From Clostridiales bacterium FE2011 (GTDB lineage: Bacteria > Bacillota > Clostridia > Christensenellales > Aristaeellaceae), in contig CP069418.1 of NCBI GenBank assembly GCA_017569305.1, forward strand, positions 2,046,001 through 2,110,000: a DNA stretch of 64,000 nucleotides, written 5' to 3'. The notes beneath the pieces were generated by a model that was not told where the DNA came from, made no database searches, and saw nothing but the letters and a program-made list of their open reading frames with translations. A program made the translations under genes and the position numbers. This document shows positions 30,082-39,551 of the stretch, one piece after another (the stretch's first letter is position 1; each line of letters begins with the position of its first letter).

Positions 30082-30096
30082 CTTTTACCTCCGGTA

Positions 30097-30217
30097 AAAT
30101 CAATTCATAATTCATAATTCATAATTAAATAATTCCCATATGCCATGAATAAATCCATACAAGGGCTGTCATCCAATAATTCTGAATTCTGAATTCTTAA
30201 TTCTTAATTCTGAATTG
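30097..30217. repeat. AATTCnn heptamer tracts between ABC and MATE genes
   Basis: Two tracts (about 30097-30130 and 30176-30217). The second forms the last codons and stop of the MATE gene (Thr-Thr-Ile-Gln-Asn). Confidence 0.7.
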
Positions 30218-31586
30218 TTGTGTCCTTCTTCTCCAGCTTTTTTCTCCAGGCTACGTACCGCATTATACAGGAGATGCCCGCCAGCATCCAGGTCACGCCC
30301 GCGGTGATCCAGATGGACCAGACGCCGGCGGTGGTCAGGTGGAGGAGCAGCAGGGGCAGGCCGACGCGGCCCGCGATTTCCACGATGCCGTTGATGAAGG
30401 AGAAGATGGCGTCGCCCACGCCGTTCAGCACGCCCCGGGCGACGTAGATGATGCCCAGGAAGGCGTAGAAGCAGCTGGTAATCCGCAGGGCTTTCTGCCC
30501 CAGGGCAATCACGTCCGTTTCCTTGACGAACATGCCGACCAGGGAGCCGCCCCACAATTGCATAACCACCAGCATGAGGCCTGCCACGGCGAGCATGGCC
30601 AGCAGGCTGTCCCGGAAGCCTTCACGGATCCGTTTGTTCTTGCCGGCGCCCATGTTCTGGCTGGTATAGGTGGACAGCGCCATGCTCATGGAGCCGAAGG
30701 GCTGCTGCACCAGCTGCTCCAGGCGGTTGGTGGCGGTATAGGCGGCCATGGCGGTGGGGCCGAAGGTGTTGACTACGGATTGCAGCGCCGTGGTGGAGAT
30801 GGCGATGAGGCTCCACTGCAGCGCCAGGGGCAGGCCGAGGTGGATTGCCTGCTTCGAGATGGCCTTGTCAAAGGCCAGGGAAGACTTGTTCATGCGGAAG
30901 TAGGGGTTTCTGCGGAAGGCGTAGAGCAGGGATCCGGAACCGGCCAGCAGCTGGGACAGCATGGTGGCAAACGCGGCGCCGAATACGCCCATGCCGAAGG
31001 CACCCACGAAAAGCAGGTCCAGGCCGACGTTGAGCAGGCAGGAGAAGACCAGGAAATACAGGGGGGTACGGGAATCTCCCAGGGCCCGCTGCATAGAGGA
31101 TGCGTAGTTGTAGATGGCAATGAGCGGCACGGAAGCGGAGGTCATCCGCATGTAGGTGATGGCGTCCGGCAGGATTTCCGCGGGGGTGCCCATCCAGGTC
31201 AGCACGGTGGGGACCATGATGAAGGCCAGCGTACCGGTGAGCAGGGAAGTCAGCAGGGTGATGTAGGCCGAGTTGGCGATGGCCTTGCAGACCATCTTGT
31301 CTTCCCGGGCACCGAAGAACTTGGCCGTGACGATACCGCAGCCGCCGCTGATGCCGTTGAAGATGGAGAAAAACAGGAAGGAGATGGAACCGGTGGCTCC
31401 GACAGCCGCCAGGGCGTCCGCACCCAGCAGCTGGCCCACGATCATGGAGTCCGCCAGGTTATAGGCCTGCTGGAACAGGTTGCCGATGAGCAGCGGCAGC
31501 GCAAAAACAGAAAGCAGCGCCAGGGGCTTGCCTTCTGTCATATTCATGGTCATTTGCCGCCTTCCACGGCCAGTGATGTGGAACAT
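30204..31586 (-). CDS. MATE family efflux transporter
   Basis: The 460-residue protein has twelve hydrophobic segments in two matching halves (ALLSVFALPLLIGNLFQQAYN and GLPLALQWSLIAISTTALQS), with DSMIVGQLLGADALAAVGA typical of the MATE/NorM group. MATE pumps exchange cationic drugs for sodium or protons. AAAGGAG lies at 7 bases from the first ATG and sits in a hairpin that could mask it; a downstream Met (MTMNM) is a weaker alternative. The C-terminus runs into a heptamer repeat tract. Confidence 0.9.
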   Translation of the reverse strand: MFHITGRGRRQMTMNMTEGKPLALLSVFALPLLIGNLFQQAYNLADSMIVGQLLGADALAAVGATGSISFLFFSIFNGISGGCGIVTAKFFGAREDKMVCKAIANSAYITLLTSLLTGTLAFIMVPTVLTWMGTPAEILPDAITYMRMTSASVPLIAIYNYASSMQRALGDSRTPLYFLVFSCLLNVGLDLLFVGAFGMGVFGAAFATMLSQLLAGSGSLLYAFRRNPYFRMNKSSLAFDKAISKQAIHLGLPLALQWSLIAISTTALQSVVNTFGPTAMAAYTATNRLEQLVQQPFGSMSMALSTYTSQNMGAGKNKRIREGFRDSLLAMLAVAGLMLVVMQLWGGSLVGMFVKETDVIALGQKALRITSCFYAFLGIIYVARGVLNGVGDAIFSFINGIVEIAGRVGLPLLLLHLTTAGVWSIWITAGVTWMLAGISCIMRYVAWRKKLEKKDTTIQN

Positions 31587-31589
31587 AGG

Positions 31590-31608
31590 AAAACTCCTTT
31601 GGAGTTTT
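31590..31608 (-). promoter_or_regulatory. Hairpin that contains the MATE ribosome binding site
   Basis: On the minus strand AAAACTCC, AAA, GGAGTTTT: an 8-bp perfect stem whose 3' arm is the Shine-Dalgarno GGAG. Opening it would be needed for translation. Confidence 0.5.
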
Positions 31609-31746
31609 TAATGAATATTGAAAACTTAAAACTTAAAACTGAAAAATGATATAGTGTGACGAATACATCCGTGTTCCTTTGAAAGTTAAACCTTGGTAAA
31701 TCAACAAATCATAATTATGAATTATGAATTATGAATTGTGAATTGG
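31609..31746. repeat. Low-complexity tracts upstream of MATE and at the xylanase 3' end
   Basis: 31609-31646 is a TTGAAAACTTAAAACTTAAA-type tract, reappearing inverted at 34862-34893 and 53935-53957. 31706-31746 is a heptamer tract that forms the last codons (Asn-Ser-Gln-Phe-Ile-Ile) of the xylanase gene. Confidence 0.65.
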
Positions 31747-32947
31747 TGTTTTTCCCGTCCAGCGTGAGCTTTGCGCTGCCCTTGTCAGTCTTCAGCTCGT
31801 AGTCGCCTTTAAACCCTGTGAGGGTCACGAAGCCGTTTTCGTCTGTCACCAGGTTTTCGTGGGTTTCCCAGTCACCGTGGATGAGACCCATCAGGGCATG
31901 ATAGGAGGGCTTTTCGGTATTGTCCTCATGCACAAAGCCGGAGGGTGCTTTCAGCCAGCAGCCGTCGTTGAAGTCCCAGGTGGTGATGGCTTCCACCAGC
32001 GGATGGGAGAAGAGGACGGGATACATTTCGCTGATCTCACGGGCCTGGCGCTCTTCGCCGGCGGGCGTGCTGGGCCACTCGTCCACCTGCCAGTCGTTCA
32101 GGTCCACGATGTGGGCAGGCATGATTTCGCCGGAGATCAGGGTGTTTTCCGTAAAGTGGATCGGGAGACCGAAGCGGGAGAACCGCTCCAGCACGGTGTT
32201 CAGCTTTTCCAACCCCCAGTAGCCCTGGTGCTGGTGGCTCTGGATACCGATGGCGCTGATCGGCACATCCGCTTCCAGCAGGTCTTCAATCAGCTGGGCA
32301 TAGGCTTCGCTGGTGTTGAAGTCGTTGATCAGCAGCACCGCGTCCGGATCGGTTTCCTTGGCGGCGGTGAAAACCTCCCTCACCAGGCCGACCCGGCCCT
32401 TTTCAGCGCAGATGCGGGTGATGGCGTTGTCATACCGGTCAAACACGGGCATGATCACCACTTCGTTGATCACATCCCAGAGGTTGATGACGCCCTTGTA
32501 GGCGCTCACGTCCCGGCGGATGCGCTCCAGCTGGCGGCGGAGGATTTCTTCATTGGAGTATTTCAGGAGCCAGGGTGCGCAGGCGGTGTGCCAGCACAGG
32601 GGATGTCCCTTGACCTGGACGCTGTTGTCCCGCAGCCACCTGGCGGCGGCAATGGTTTCCGGATAGGCGGTCTTGCCTTCTTCCGGCTCGTACCGTCCCC
32701 AGTAGAAAGGCAGGGTGCCGTAGTTGAAAAGCTTCAGCCACTTGTCCATTCGCTGGCTCAGGAAAGCCTGCTGCTTTTCATCCTGGGATTTCATCAGGGC
32801 AACGGCGTCAAAGGCGCCGCAGCCGAACAGAAACTGGTGGGATACCTGATCAGCACGGACCTGCTGACGGGCCGCGGGGGTTCCGTCCGGGTTGAGAAGC
32901 TGGATACGGGCGGCCGCACGGCGGTGGGCAAACTGATTCTGATTCAT
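31715..32947 (-). CDS. GH10 family endo-1,4-beta-xylanase-like protein, cytoplasmic
   Basis: The 410-residue protein has the GH10 barrel marks. LCWHTACAPW (near 120), NLWDVINEVV (near 155, Glu is the acid/base), LLINDFN (near 205), QSHQHQGYW (near 235) and a nucleophile region IHFTENTLI (near 265) occur in family order. TTWDFNDGCWL is near 320. No signal peptide is present, so it probably cleaves imported xylo-oligosaccharides inside the cell. The C-terminal extension about 360-395 looks like a small beta domain, and the very last residues come from a repeat tract. The divergent AraC regulator is the likely controller. GGAGGG supports the ATG. Confidence 0.85.
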   Translation of the reverse strand: MNQNQFAHRRAAARIQLLNPDGTPAARQQVRADQVSHQFLFGCGAFDAVALMKSQDEKQQAFLSQRMDKWLKLFNYGTLPFYWGRYEPEEGKTAYPETIAAARWLRDNSVQVKGHPLCWHTACAPWLLKYSNEEILRRQLERIRRDVSAYKGVINLWDVINEVVIMPVFDRYDNAITRICAEKGRVGLVREVFTAAKETDPDAVLLINDFNTSEAYAQLIEDLLEADVPISAIGIQSHQHQGYWGLEKLNTVLERFSRFGLPIHFTENTLISGEIMPAHIVDLNDWQVDEWPSTPAGEERQAREISEMYPVLFSHPLVEAITTWDFNDGCWLKAPSGFVHEDNTEKPSYHALMGLIHGDWETHENLVTDENGFVTLTGFKGDYELKTDKGSAKLTLDGKNTNSQFIIHNS

Positions 32948-33270
32948 GGCGATCCCTCCGGTTTTAAGGGAAGACTGATTAAATGAGTCCGTCAGATGCC
33001 AGATGGATTTTTTGTCGGGATCCAGCGCAGATTTCGAAGGTTTAGTGGCGCTAAATCGAGAAAGCTGTGCGCAGATAACGGCAAAAAAGGCGCTGGCAAA
33101 TGGGCGGGGGAATTAATCAGGGTCTCCCTAATTTCGATTGTATTGTAAAGCCGGGGTCCGGGAAAAAACTGCCCATTTTTTGACCTGCGGCTTCTTACTT
33201 TTTGTACAGCCTTCCGCCTTGACTTCCGGCTTGTCCGGCGGTTTAATGGAGGGGAACGGAGGATAACGCT
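32948..33270. promoter_or_regulatory. Intergenic control region between xylanase and AraC regulator
   Basis: This 323-bp stretch separates divergent genes. On the minus strand a TACAAT near 33138-33143 is a possible -10 for the xylanase, without a good -35. GGAGG lies 8 bases before the AraC ATG. No gene and no clear operator palindrome was found. Confidence 0.35.
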
Positions 33271-34131
33271 ATGGATTACAGCCAATATGAAAACTACGGG
33301 TTTGACCGGGTGAGCGCCTTTAACCTCTCCACGGGTTATGAAAAGCGGAGCTACCAGGCGCACTGGCATTCCTATGGCGAAATCCTGCTGGTGGGTCCCG
33401 GGAAGACGAACGTCTTCCGGGTGAACCAGAGCACCTATGAACTGGTGGAAGGCGATTTCCTGCTCATGTGGCCCATGGAGGTGCATGAGATCATCGACGC
33501 GGACCGGAAGGAATCGCTGGTGATCCAGTTCAGCAATAACTTCATGAATTCCCTGTTTGACCTGCAGCGGATCATGCATTTCTACCGGAATCTGCACGTG
33601 CTGTGCATCAATGCCCATCCGGAACTGGTGGGCAAGCTGCGGGTGATCGCGGACAAAATGAAGGAGATCTGGTTTGAGGCGAGCCCGGACCGGGAGCTCC
33701 GCTGCTGCATGCTGCTGATGGAGTTTATGCTGACCCTGGACCGTTACCGGGATGAGTTCGCGCCCGAGCTCCGCGGCGGGGATACCTACAGCTATACCGA
33801 TACAGTGATGCGCCGGATGATGACGGTCACGGATTATATCAAGAACAACCTGACGGCGGATGACCTGTCCCAGGCCGCGATGGCGGAGATGGCAGGTATC
33901 AGCAAGGACTATTTCTCCCGGATCTTCCGCAGCGTGACCGGTACCAATTACAGCCGGTGGCTGAATATGATCCGCATGGAAAAGGCAACGGAGCTCCTGG
34001 CGGATGAGGAAATGACCCTGACCGAGGTGGCTATGCGCTCCGGCTTCCAGAGCATCTCCAGCTTCAACCGGGTCTTCCGGGCGGAAAAGGGCATGGCGCC
34101 GGGAGAGTACCGTGCGCTTTCTGTAAAGTAG
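33271..34131 (+). CDS. AraC family transcriptional regulator
   Basis: The 286-residue protein has an N-terminal cupin domain (about 20-100, YQAHWHSYGEILLV ... EGDFLLMWPMEVHEI) and a C-terminal pair of helix-turn-helices (about 185-282, LSQAAMAEMAGISKDYFSRI and MTLTEVAMRSGFQSISSFNRVF). This is the sugar-responsive AraC layout. Divergent position suggests it controls the xylanase gene in response to xylose or a xylo-oligosaccharide (inference). The gene ends 7 bp before heptamer tracts. Confidence 0.9.
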   Translation: MDYSQYENYGFDRVSAFNLSTGYEKRSYQAHWHSYGEILLVGPGKTNVFRVNQSTYELVEGDFLLMWPMEVHEIIDADRKESLVIQFSNNFMNSLFDLQRIMHFYRNLHVLCINAHPELVGKLRVIADKMKEIWFEASPDRELRCCMLLMEFMLTLDRYRDEFAPELRGGDTYSYTDTVMRRMMTVTDYIKNNLTADDLSQAAMAEMAGISKDYFSRIFRSVTGTNYSRWLNMIRMEKATELLADEEMTLTEVAMRSGFQSISSFNRVFRAEKGMAPGEYRALSVK

Positions 34132-34137
34132 ATTTAG

Positions 34138-34280
34138 CGAATTCATAATTCATAATTCACAATTCATAATTATATTTACTGCGAATCATATCAAAGGGCA
34201 GAATCTGATGCCTGGATATATTCATTCCGTAGAATGTTGACAAATAATTCTGAATTCTGAATTCTTAATTCTGAATTGAG
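34138..34280. repeat. AATTCnn heptamer tracts
   Basis: Two tracts (about 34138-34172 and 34244-34280) between the AraC gene and the Nudix gene. Confidence 0.7.
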
Positions 34281-34302
34281 AAGCGACTAAAAGGAGCGCC
34301 CT

Positions 34303-34776
34303 ATGGATTACATTCACGAACTTCGGAAACTGACCGGTCCCCGGAAACTGATCCTGAACTGCGCAGGCGTGGTGATTGAAAAGGACGGCAAAGTCCTCTT
34401 CCAGCGCCGTTCGGATAACGGAAAATGGGGCCTGATCGGCGGACTGGTGGAAATGAACGAGACCTACGCGCAGGCTGCTGTGCGGGAAGCCCGGGAGGAA
34501 ACCGGACTGGAAGTGAAGCTGACCGGTTTCCTGGGCATCTTCCACAACCATGATATGGTCTGGGCCAACGGGGACGCGGCGCATGTGATTTCCGCCATGT
34601 ATACCGCGGAAGTGGTCAGCGGTGAACCCAGGATTGACGAGGAATCCTTTGAGCTTCGTTTCTTCGGAAAGGACGAGGTGCCGCCCCTGTTCGCGGAGGA
34701 TCATATTGCCGGGCTGGAAGCCTACTACAAGGGAATCCGCCTTCCGCTGTTCGAGGAGAACGAGTACAGAAAATAA
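34303..34776 (+). CDS. Nudix hydrolase
   Basis: The 157-residue protein carries a full Nudix box: GGLVEMNETYAQAAVREA then REETGLEV (about residues 46-72), where the RExxEE core binds the metal. It hydrolyses a nucleoside-diphosphate-linked compound; substrate unknown. AAAAGGAG supports the ATG. The domain starts near residue 18 with LNCAGVVIEKDGKVLFQRR. The gene stands alone. Confidence 0.9.
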   Translation: MDYIHELRKLTGPRKLILNCAGVVIEKDGKVLFQRRSDNGKWGLIGGLVEMNETYAQAAVREAREETGLEVKLTGFLGIFHNHDMVWANGDAAHVISAMYTAEVVSGEPRIDEESFELRFFGKDEVPPLFAEDHIAGLEAYYKGIRLPLFEENEYRK

Positions 34777-34861
34777 GACTCCATTGATATATTATTCTGG
34801 AGACCTGTAAAAATCAGTGGACGGGGCGAAGACTGAATAACTGGTCAGAAACCATAATATT

Positions 34862-34893
34862 GTTAAGTTTTAAGTTTTAAGTATTCATTAAAA
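34862..34893. repeat. TAAGTTTTAAGTTTTAAGTA tract
   Basis: Low-complexity tract, the reverse complement of the one at 31609-31646. Confidence 0.6.
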
Positions 34894-34895
34894 AC

Positions 34896-34925
34896 AAAGG
34901 CGCTGTCCGTAAGGACAGCGCCTTT
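34896..34925. terminator. Bidirectional intrinsic terminator
   Basis: AAAGGCGCTGTCC / GGACAGCGCCTTT is a perfect 13-bp stem with a GTAA loop. A-runs and T-runs flank it, so it can serve the Nudix and the PstS-like genes. Confidence 0.9.
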
Positions 34926-34930
34926 GCTAT

Positions 34931-35986
34931 TTATATAAATGGGAGTTCCGTTGGTCTCAGCGGTACATATCCTGCCTGGGCGACAGCCATCTGACCCTCA
35001 TCGCTGACAAGCCAGTTGACAAAGGCTTCGGTCTGGGTATCGCCCTTGCGGTATACGGCGTAGTAATTCACGCTGTACGGGTAAGCGCCGCTCTGCAGGT
35101 TTGCCGGCGTGGGTTCAATGCCGTCTACCGCAAGCACCTTGATGCCGGAATTTTCTACCAGGGTGTTCACATAATAGAGGTAGCTGTAGCCAATGGCATT
35201 AATGCTGTTTTCATAGTTGCCGATTTGGGCGACAGCTTCCGACATACCGCTTGAAACATAAATAGATTCTGCGTTCTGGATAATCAGTCCCTTCATCACC
35301 ATTTCTTCCATGGCGGTCTGGCTGCCGCTGCCGTGGGGACGCTGATAGGCGAGGACCGGGCCTTCTTTATCGCTGATCTGTGACCAGGAAAGGATTTCCC
35401 CGGTGTAGATCTGCTGGATCTGCCGGGTGGTCAGGGATTCCACTATATTGTTTTCATTTACCATGAAGACGAAGGCATCACAACAGAAAGGAACGTAGAC
35501 CAGATCTACTCCGGCATCCTCCGCTGCCTTCCGTTCATCCGCGTTGGGATAGGTGGCCAGCACCAAGTCAATCGGATGGGTGTCGTCCATCATGACGCCC
35601 CGGCTTTTGATCGTTACCAGTGGATTGGCGCTTCCTTTGGTGAGCCGGTCATAGGCATAGGGAGTGGTGGAGAAGTTGACAAAGCCGTTCATATCTTCTT
35701 CCGGCAGGTTCAGCCACTGCCGGGCCAGCTCCATGGCCATAGGTACGCACACCGTGCTGCCGTCTATGCTGGGATAGGTTCCCCAGGAACCGATATACAG
35801 GGAGTCGCTGCCTTCCAGCGGCGTGGTTTCGCCCAGGTGGAAAGCATCGCCTTCCGCGAAATGCATCCAGGAATCACTCCTGCTGATGGCCTGGTTAATC
35901 TGGCTCCATGAACCGGTGGATCCCTCTGCCAGGGCGAAAAGGGGAAGCAGCGTCAGCGCAAGCAACATACAGATCAGTCTTTTCAT
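34931..35986 (-). CDS. PstS-like phosphate-type substrate-binding protein
   Basis: About 351 residues with a signal peptide (ICMLLALTLLPLFALA). The mature part is a periplasmic-binding-type-2 fold. MEEMVMKG preceded by QRPHGSGSQTA (near 215) matches the PstS phosphate loop, and LSWSQISD plus VYRKGDTQTEAFVNWLVSDEGQ match other family positions. No pstC, pstA or pstB lies near it, so uptake is not shown. ATG 35986 is chosen because GGAGG is about 10 bases upstream; an ATG at 35995 overlaps the upstream stop but is too close to the site. It is translationally linked to the LRR gene upstream. Confidence 0.75.
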   Translation of the reverse strand: MKRLICMLLALTLLPLFALAEGSTGSWSQINQAISRSDSWMHFAEGDAFHLGETTPLEGSDSLYIGSWGTYPSIDGSTVCVPMAMELARQWLNLPEEDMNGFVNFSTTPYAYDRLTKGSANPLVTIKSRGVMMDDTHPIDLVLATYPNADERKAAEDAGVDLVYVPFCCDAFVFMVNENNIVESLTTRQIQQIYTGEILSWSQISDKEGPVLAYQRPHGSGSQTAMEEMVMKGLIIQNAESIYVSSGMSEAVAQIGNYENSINAIGYSYLYYVNTLVENSGIKVLAVDGIEPTPANLQSGAYPYSVNYYAVYRKGDTQTEAFVNWLVSDEGQMAVAQAGYVPLRPTELPFI

Positions 35987-35991
35987 GGGGT

Positions 35992-37602
35992 TCATTCCTC
36001 CTCTGTGCCAGGCGTCACGGGAACGATCCTGACAGATTCTTTTTTAATCCAGCCTGTGTCATATCCGGTGGTAACGCAGGCCCAGGTTTTCTGTTCCTCC
36101 AGAATCCGCACCTGAGTGCCCATATGCAGATCCGTAATCTTTTCTCCATCCGGAGCATCCAGCAGCGGCAGCTTTTTCAGGTAGTTATTGTCCCAGATGA
36201 TCCCAAGTGCATCACTGCCTGATCCCGGCAGGGGATCGCGATACAGCTCCACTGCTGACAGCGGGACGTACAGATCCGGGAAAGAGAAATGGGCCCAGGG
36301 ACCTTCCACTTCCACCTGGTACCAATCCCAGTATGGATCATCCGGTTCAATATTGTATGTAGCGATCAGTTCTTTGGTCGGCTTGATTTCCATTGTAAAC
36401 AGGGTGTTGGTGACACAGTAATCCAGCAGTTTGATATCCACCCAGCCGATTTCCGCATTTGTTACAGGACGTGCGATCTTGGCCATGAATGAGGCTTCCT
36501 GCTCTATATGAACCGGTATGCCGCCGGGTATGGCGGATATGGGGATCACGCTGCTTTCTGTTTCATAAACCGGGATTTTATCCACATCCTTCAGCCAGGC
36601 CAAATCCACATCAGCCCACATCCAGCTCTCGGATGATTCTCTGGAGGGTGCTTTTGAGGACGTATCCCAGTTATCTCCGCGGAACAGGCTGTCATCCGGA
36701 TAATAGACGCACCAGCTGTCATCCTTATCCGCTTCCAAGCCGGCCGGCAGGGAAACCCTTTCCAATGCTAAACAGCAATAAAACGCATCTACGCCGATAT
36801 GGGTTACAGTCAGGGGTAACGCAATGGACTGCAGACTGGTGCAGCCGGAAAAGGCGTAATCTTCCAATGTTTTCAGGCCGATGGGCAGGGAAACGGTTTT
36901 CAGGTAATCGTTGCCGCAGAAAGCATGCTTAGCGATGCACTCCACACCGGCAGGAACGTCGAAGTGTTCATCTTCCTTGCTCTCCGGATACAGGAGGAGG
37001 CTTTTTCCGTCTTTGGAGTAGAGAACTCCATCAATTGTTTTATACAGTGGATGATCCTCCGGAACCTCATAGGCGTCGACGTAGCTGTCGTACATGGAAT
37101 AATAGATTTGCTCGACAGGCACGGCGCATTCGATCCTGAAGGTTTTAAAGCTGCAAAAGACAAAGGCTCCATCGTAGATATGCTCCAGGGATGCCGGAAG
37201 AGTCAGTGTATTAAAGTTAAGATGCACGAAGGAATTCTCTCCGATCATCCGGATAGAAGACGGCCATATAATATTGTGGAAATCATCGCGGTCTTCAACT
37301 ATCCACTCTCCTGAAAAGAATAAATACTGTCCCGGGTTATTATTGAACAAAGCTTCGATTTCCGGATCGTTTTCAATGGATCCGTATTCGTTTTTTTCAC
37401 CATAATAATTGCCAAGGGTTACAACGCCTTCCATCAGGGTCATTGTATCGCCATCCAGACGACAGTATGTATTACGAGCTTCGTCGTATTCTGTTTCCCA
37501 GTCGCTTTCAGCCCGGTCATCTTCTTCCATTACGGCGCAGGTCGGGAGAATCAGGCTGAAGATGATCAGCAGCAGAAGCATCAGGCGGAAAGCTTTTTTC
37601 AT
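35992..37602 (-). CDS. Secreted leucine-rich repeat protein with SH3-like end
   Basis: The 536-residue protein has a signal peptide (about 1-24) and BspA/LRR_5-type repeats at about 105-290 (LPASLEHIYDGAFVF, LPIGLKTLEDYAFSGCTSLQSIALPLTV). A linker and a C-terminal SH3-like pair follow (DLHMGTQVRILEEQKTWACV). LRR_5 proteins of gut Firmicutes are surface adhesins or ligand binders. The gene lies 47 bp after another LRR gene and overlaps or abuts the PstS-like gene, so the three form one operon. Confidence 0.75.
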   Translation of the reverse strand: MKKAFRLMLLLLIIFSLILPTCAVMEEDDRAESDWETEYDEARNTYCRLDGDTMTLMEGVVTLGNYYGEKNEYGSIENDPEIEALFNNNPGQYLFFSGEWIVEDRDDFHNIIWPSSIRMIGENSFVHLNFNTLTLPASLEHIYDGAFVFCSFKTFRIECAVPVEQIYYSMYDSYVDAYEVPEDHPLYKTIDGVLYSKDGKSLLLYPESKEDEHFDVPAGVECIAKHAFCGNDYLKTVSLPIGLKTLEDYAFSGCTSLQSIALPLTVTHIGVDAFYCCLALERVSLPAGLEADKDDSWCVYYPDDSLFRGDNWDTSSKAPSRESSESWMWADVDLAWLKDVDKIPVYETESSVIPISAIPGGIPVHIEQEASFMAKIARPVTNAEIGWVDIKLLDYCVTNTLFTMEIKPTKELIATYNIEPDDPYWDWYQVEVEGPWAHFSFPDLYVPLSAVELYRDPLPGSGSDALGIIWDNNYLKKLPLLDAPDGEKITDLHMGTQVRILEEQKTWACVTTGYDTGWIKKESVRIVPVTPGTEEE

Positions 37603-37649
37603 GTTTATCCCTCCATGTTTTTCAGGGGTTTATGGAAATAACGGCCAGA

Positions 37650-39395
37650 TTATTCGGACTCCGGCGTCGGATTGTCAATGATGTATTTATATCCATGTAC
37701 CTGGCAGTAGTGCAGGGCTCGGGAATCTTCCGGCACCCTGCAAATAAGCTTGTTACAGCCGTAGAAGGCCTTTTCACCGATGAATGAAACACTTGCCGGG
37801 ATCACAAGACTGGTCAGCTGTAGGCAGTCGTCAAACGCACGCGCCTCAATGGTTGTGAGATTGTCCGGAAGCTTGATATCCTGAAGGGAAGAGCAATACT
37901 CGAACGCTTCCTCCTGAATGACTGTCAAGCTGTCCGGGAGGGTGATGGAGGTAAGATTTGAGCAGAAGCCAAATGCATCTTCTCCGATTTCCGTCAAACC
38001 TTCCGGAAGAATGACTTCCTCAAGGTTATCGCAGTTATGGAACACTCCCTTTTCAAGGACCGTGACTCTATCCGGAATTCTGACGGAAGTCAGATCTGTA
38101 TTATAGAAAGCGTAATCCTCAATTCTTACCACACGGCCTGGGATAGTAAATCCTGTCAGGCTTGTTTCGGCAAAAGCGCTTGATCCGATTTGCATCAGGC
38201 TGTCGGGGACGGTGACTGTAGTAAGGTTATTGCACTCTTCAAAAGCGCTGTCTCCGATGATAACCACATGTTCCGGTATGGTGACGGAGGTTAGCCCCAG
38301 ACAGCTCAGGAAGGCGTTGGTTCCGATGACCGTCAGACTGTCCGGAAGAGAGACGGAAGTAAGTTCACAGGCTGTAAAGGCATTCATACCGATCAGTGTG
38401 ACGCCTTCGGGGACGATGATGCTGGTGCAGTTTTTTCCGGCGATGCTGTTGTAGTCCAGATCCCCGGAATCGGTCCACAAACCCGCCTTGGAATATACTT
38501 CCTCCAGCACGGTTCTGTTCTCAAGACCGATGGCAGTTACGGGATGCCCGTCCAGTTCGGACGGAATTACCAGTTCACCGTTCGCGTCAGCCCGGATAAT
38601 TGCCGCGGAATCATCCTGCAGCAGGACGTATTGGAAGATGCCGCTCTTCCGGAGGGTTGTATCGGCAACCGTTTCTCCATAGTACAGATCGAAGAGAAGA
38701 TTCCTGATACCGGACTTGTCAGAAGGGGATACTGCAATAGTACGGGGCAGTTTGCCACAGCCTTCAAAAGCATCTTTAGCAATGTTTGTCAGGCTGTACG
38801 GCAGATTGGCATTCTGCAGACTGGTACATCCGGCGAAAGCTTTTTTGCCGATGGTTTCCACGTTATCCGGGATCGTTATATCTGTCAGATGACTGCAAAG
38901 CTGAAAGGCAGAGTCCTTTATGGTGGTGATGCTTTCGGGAAGTACGATGGATTCCAGGCCGGTACACCGGTAAAAAGCGGATTTTCCGATGGAAACCACG
39001 CTTTCCGGCAGGGAAAAGGCTGTCAGCCTGTCACAGTCCGTAAAGGCACAGGAACCGACGGACGTTACGGTGTCCGGCAGGGTGACGCCCGTGCAGTTCC
39101 CGCTGATAACACCGCGGATGACGGTTCCGGAGTTTTCAATCAGGCCGGCGGATTTGTACAGCAGATAGGTATCGGGATGTCCGTCCAGGCCGATGGCTGT
39201 CACAGTATGTCCGTCCAGCTTGGCAGGGATAACCAGGTTTCCGTCTGCTTCTGCGGTAAGAATGGCTGCGGAACCATCTTCCAACAGGATATACTGAAAA
39301 TCGCCGCTCCGCAGGATTTCCGTACCCACGGCAAGGGATGCCCCGGCGAAGGCAAGCAGCAGGAGAATCAGCATAAATGCTGGCAGTTTTTTCAT
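37650..39395 (-). CDS. BspA-type leucine-rich repeat surface protein, two modules
   Basis: The 581-residue protein has a signal peptide (about 1-22). Two similar modules follow, starting near residue 29 (LRSGDFQYILLEDGSAAI) and near 248 (LRKSGIFQYVLLQDDSAAI). Each has several 23-residue LRR_5 units with the LP.SLT.IG..AF..C pattern. There is no sortase motif or anchor, so it is secreted or loosely bound. AAAAGGGG precedes the ATG. The upstream region holds a TTTACATTGTTTACA-type element shared with other surface genes here. Confidence 0.85.
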   Translation of the reverse strand: MKKLPAFMLILLLLAFAGASLAVGTEILRSGDFQYILLEDGSAAILTAEADGNLVIPAKLDGHTVTAIGLDGHPDTYLLYKSAGLIENSGTVIRGVISGNCTGVTLPDTVTSVGSCAFTDCDRLTAFSLPESVVSIGKSAFYRCTGLESIVLPESITTIKDSAFQLCSHLTDITIPDNVETIGKKAFAGCTSLQNANLPYSLTNIAKDAFEGCGKLPRTIAVSPSDKSGIRNLLFDLYYGETVADTTLRKSGIFQYVLLQDDSAAIIRADANGELVIPSELDGHPVTAIGLENRTVLEEVYSKAGLWTDSGDLDYNSIAGKNCTSIIVPEGVTLIGMNAFTACELTSVSLPDSLTVIGTNAFLSCLGLTSVTIPEHVVIIGDSAFEECNNLTTVTVPDSLMQIGSSAFAETSLTGFTIPGRVVRIEDYAFYNTDLTSVRIPDRVTVLEKGVFHNCDNLEEVILPEGLTEIGEDAFGFCSNLTSITLPDSLTVIQEEAFEYCSSLQDIKLPDNLTTIEARAFDDCLQLTSLVIPASVSFIGEKAFYGCNKLICRVPEDSRALHYCQVHGYKYIIDNPTPESE

Positions 39396-39551
39396 ATGAA
39401 GACCCCTTTTCTCTCCTTATGCCCCGGAGATGGTATGGTCTGTGATGCTGAACAGGATGACAATTATATAATGAGTTATCTGAACGGATTCTTCCCGTTC
39501 GTGGGATGCTGTATCCATCATAACATGAATAAGGCCGCGCATTTGTGAAAA

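Noticed and set aside
28411..30117. A 568-codon open frame on the plus strand
   Set aside because: Antisense shadow of the ABC transporter gene; amino-acid content is typical of reverse-complement translation.
34931..35986. Complete phosphate uptake system
   Set aside because: Only the binding protein is present; no pst permease or ATPase gene lies in the window.
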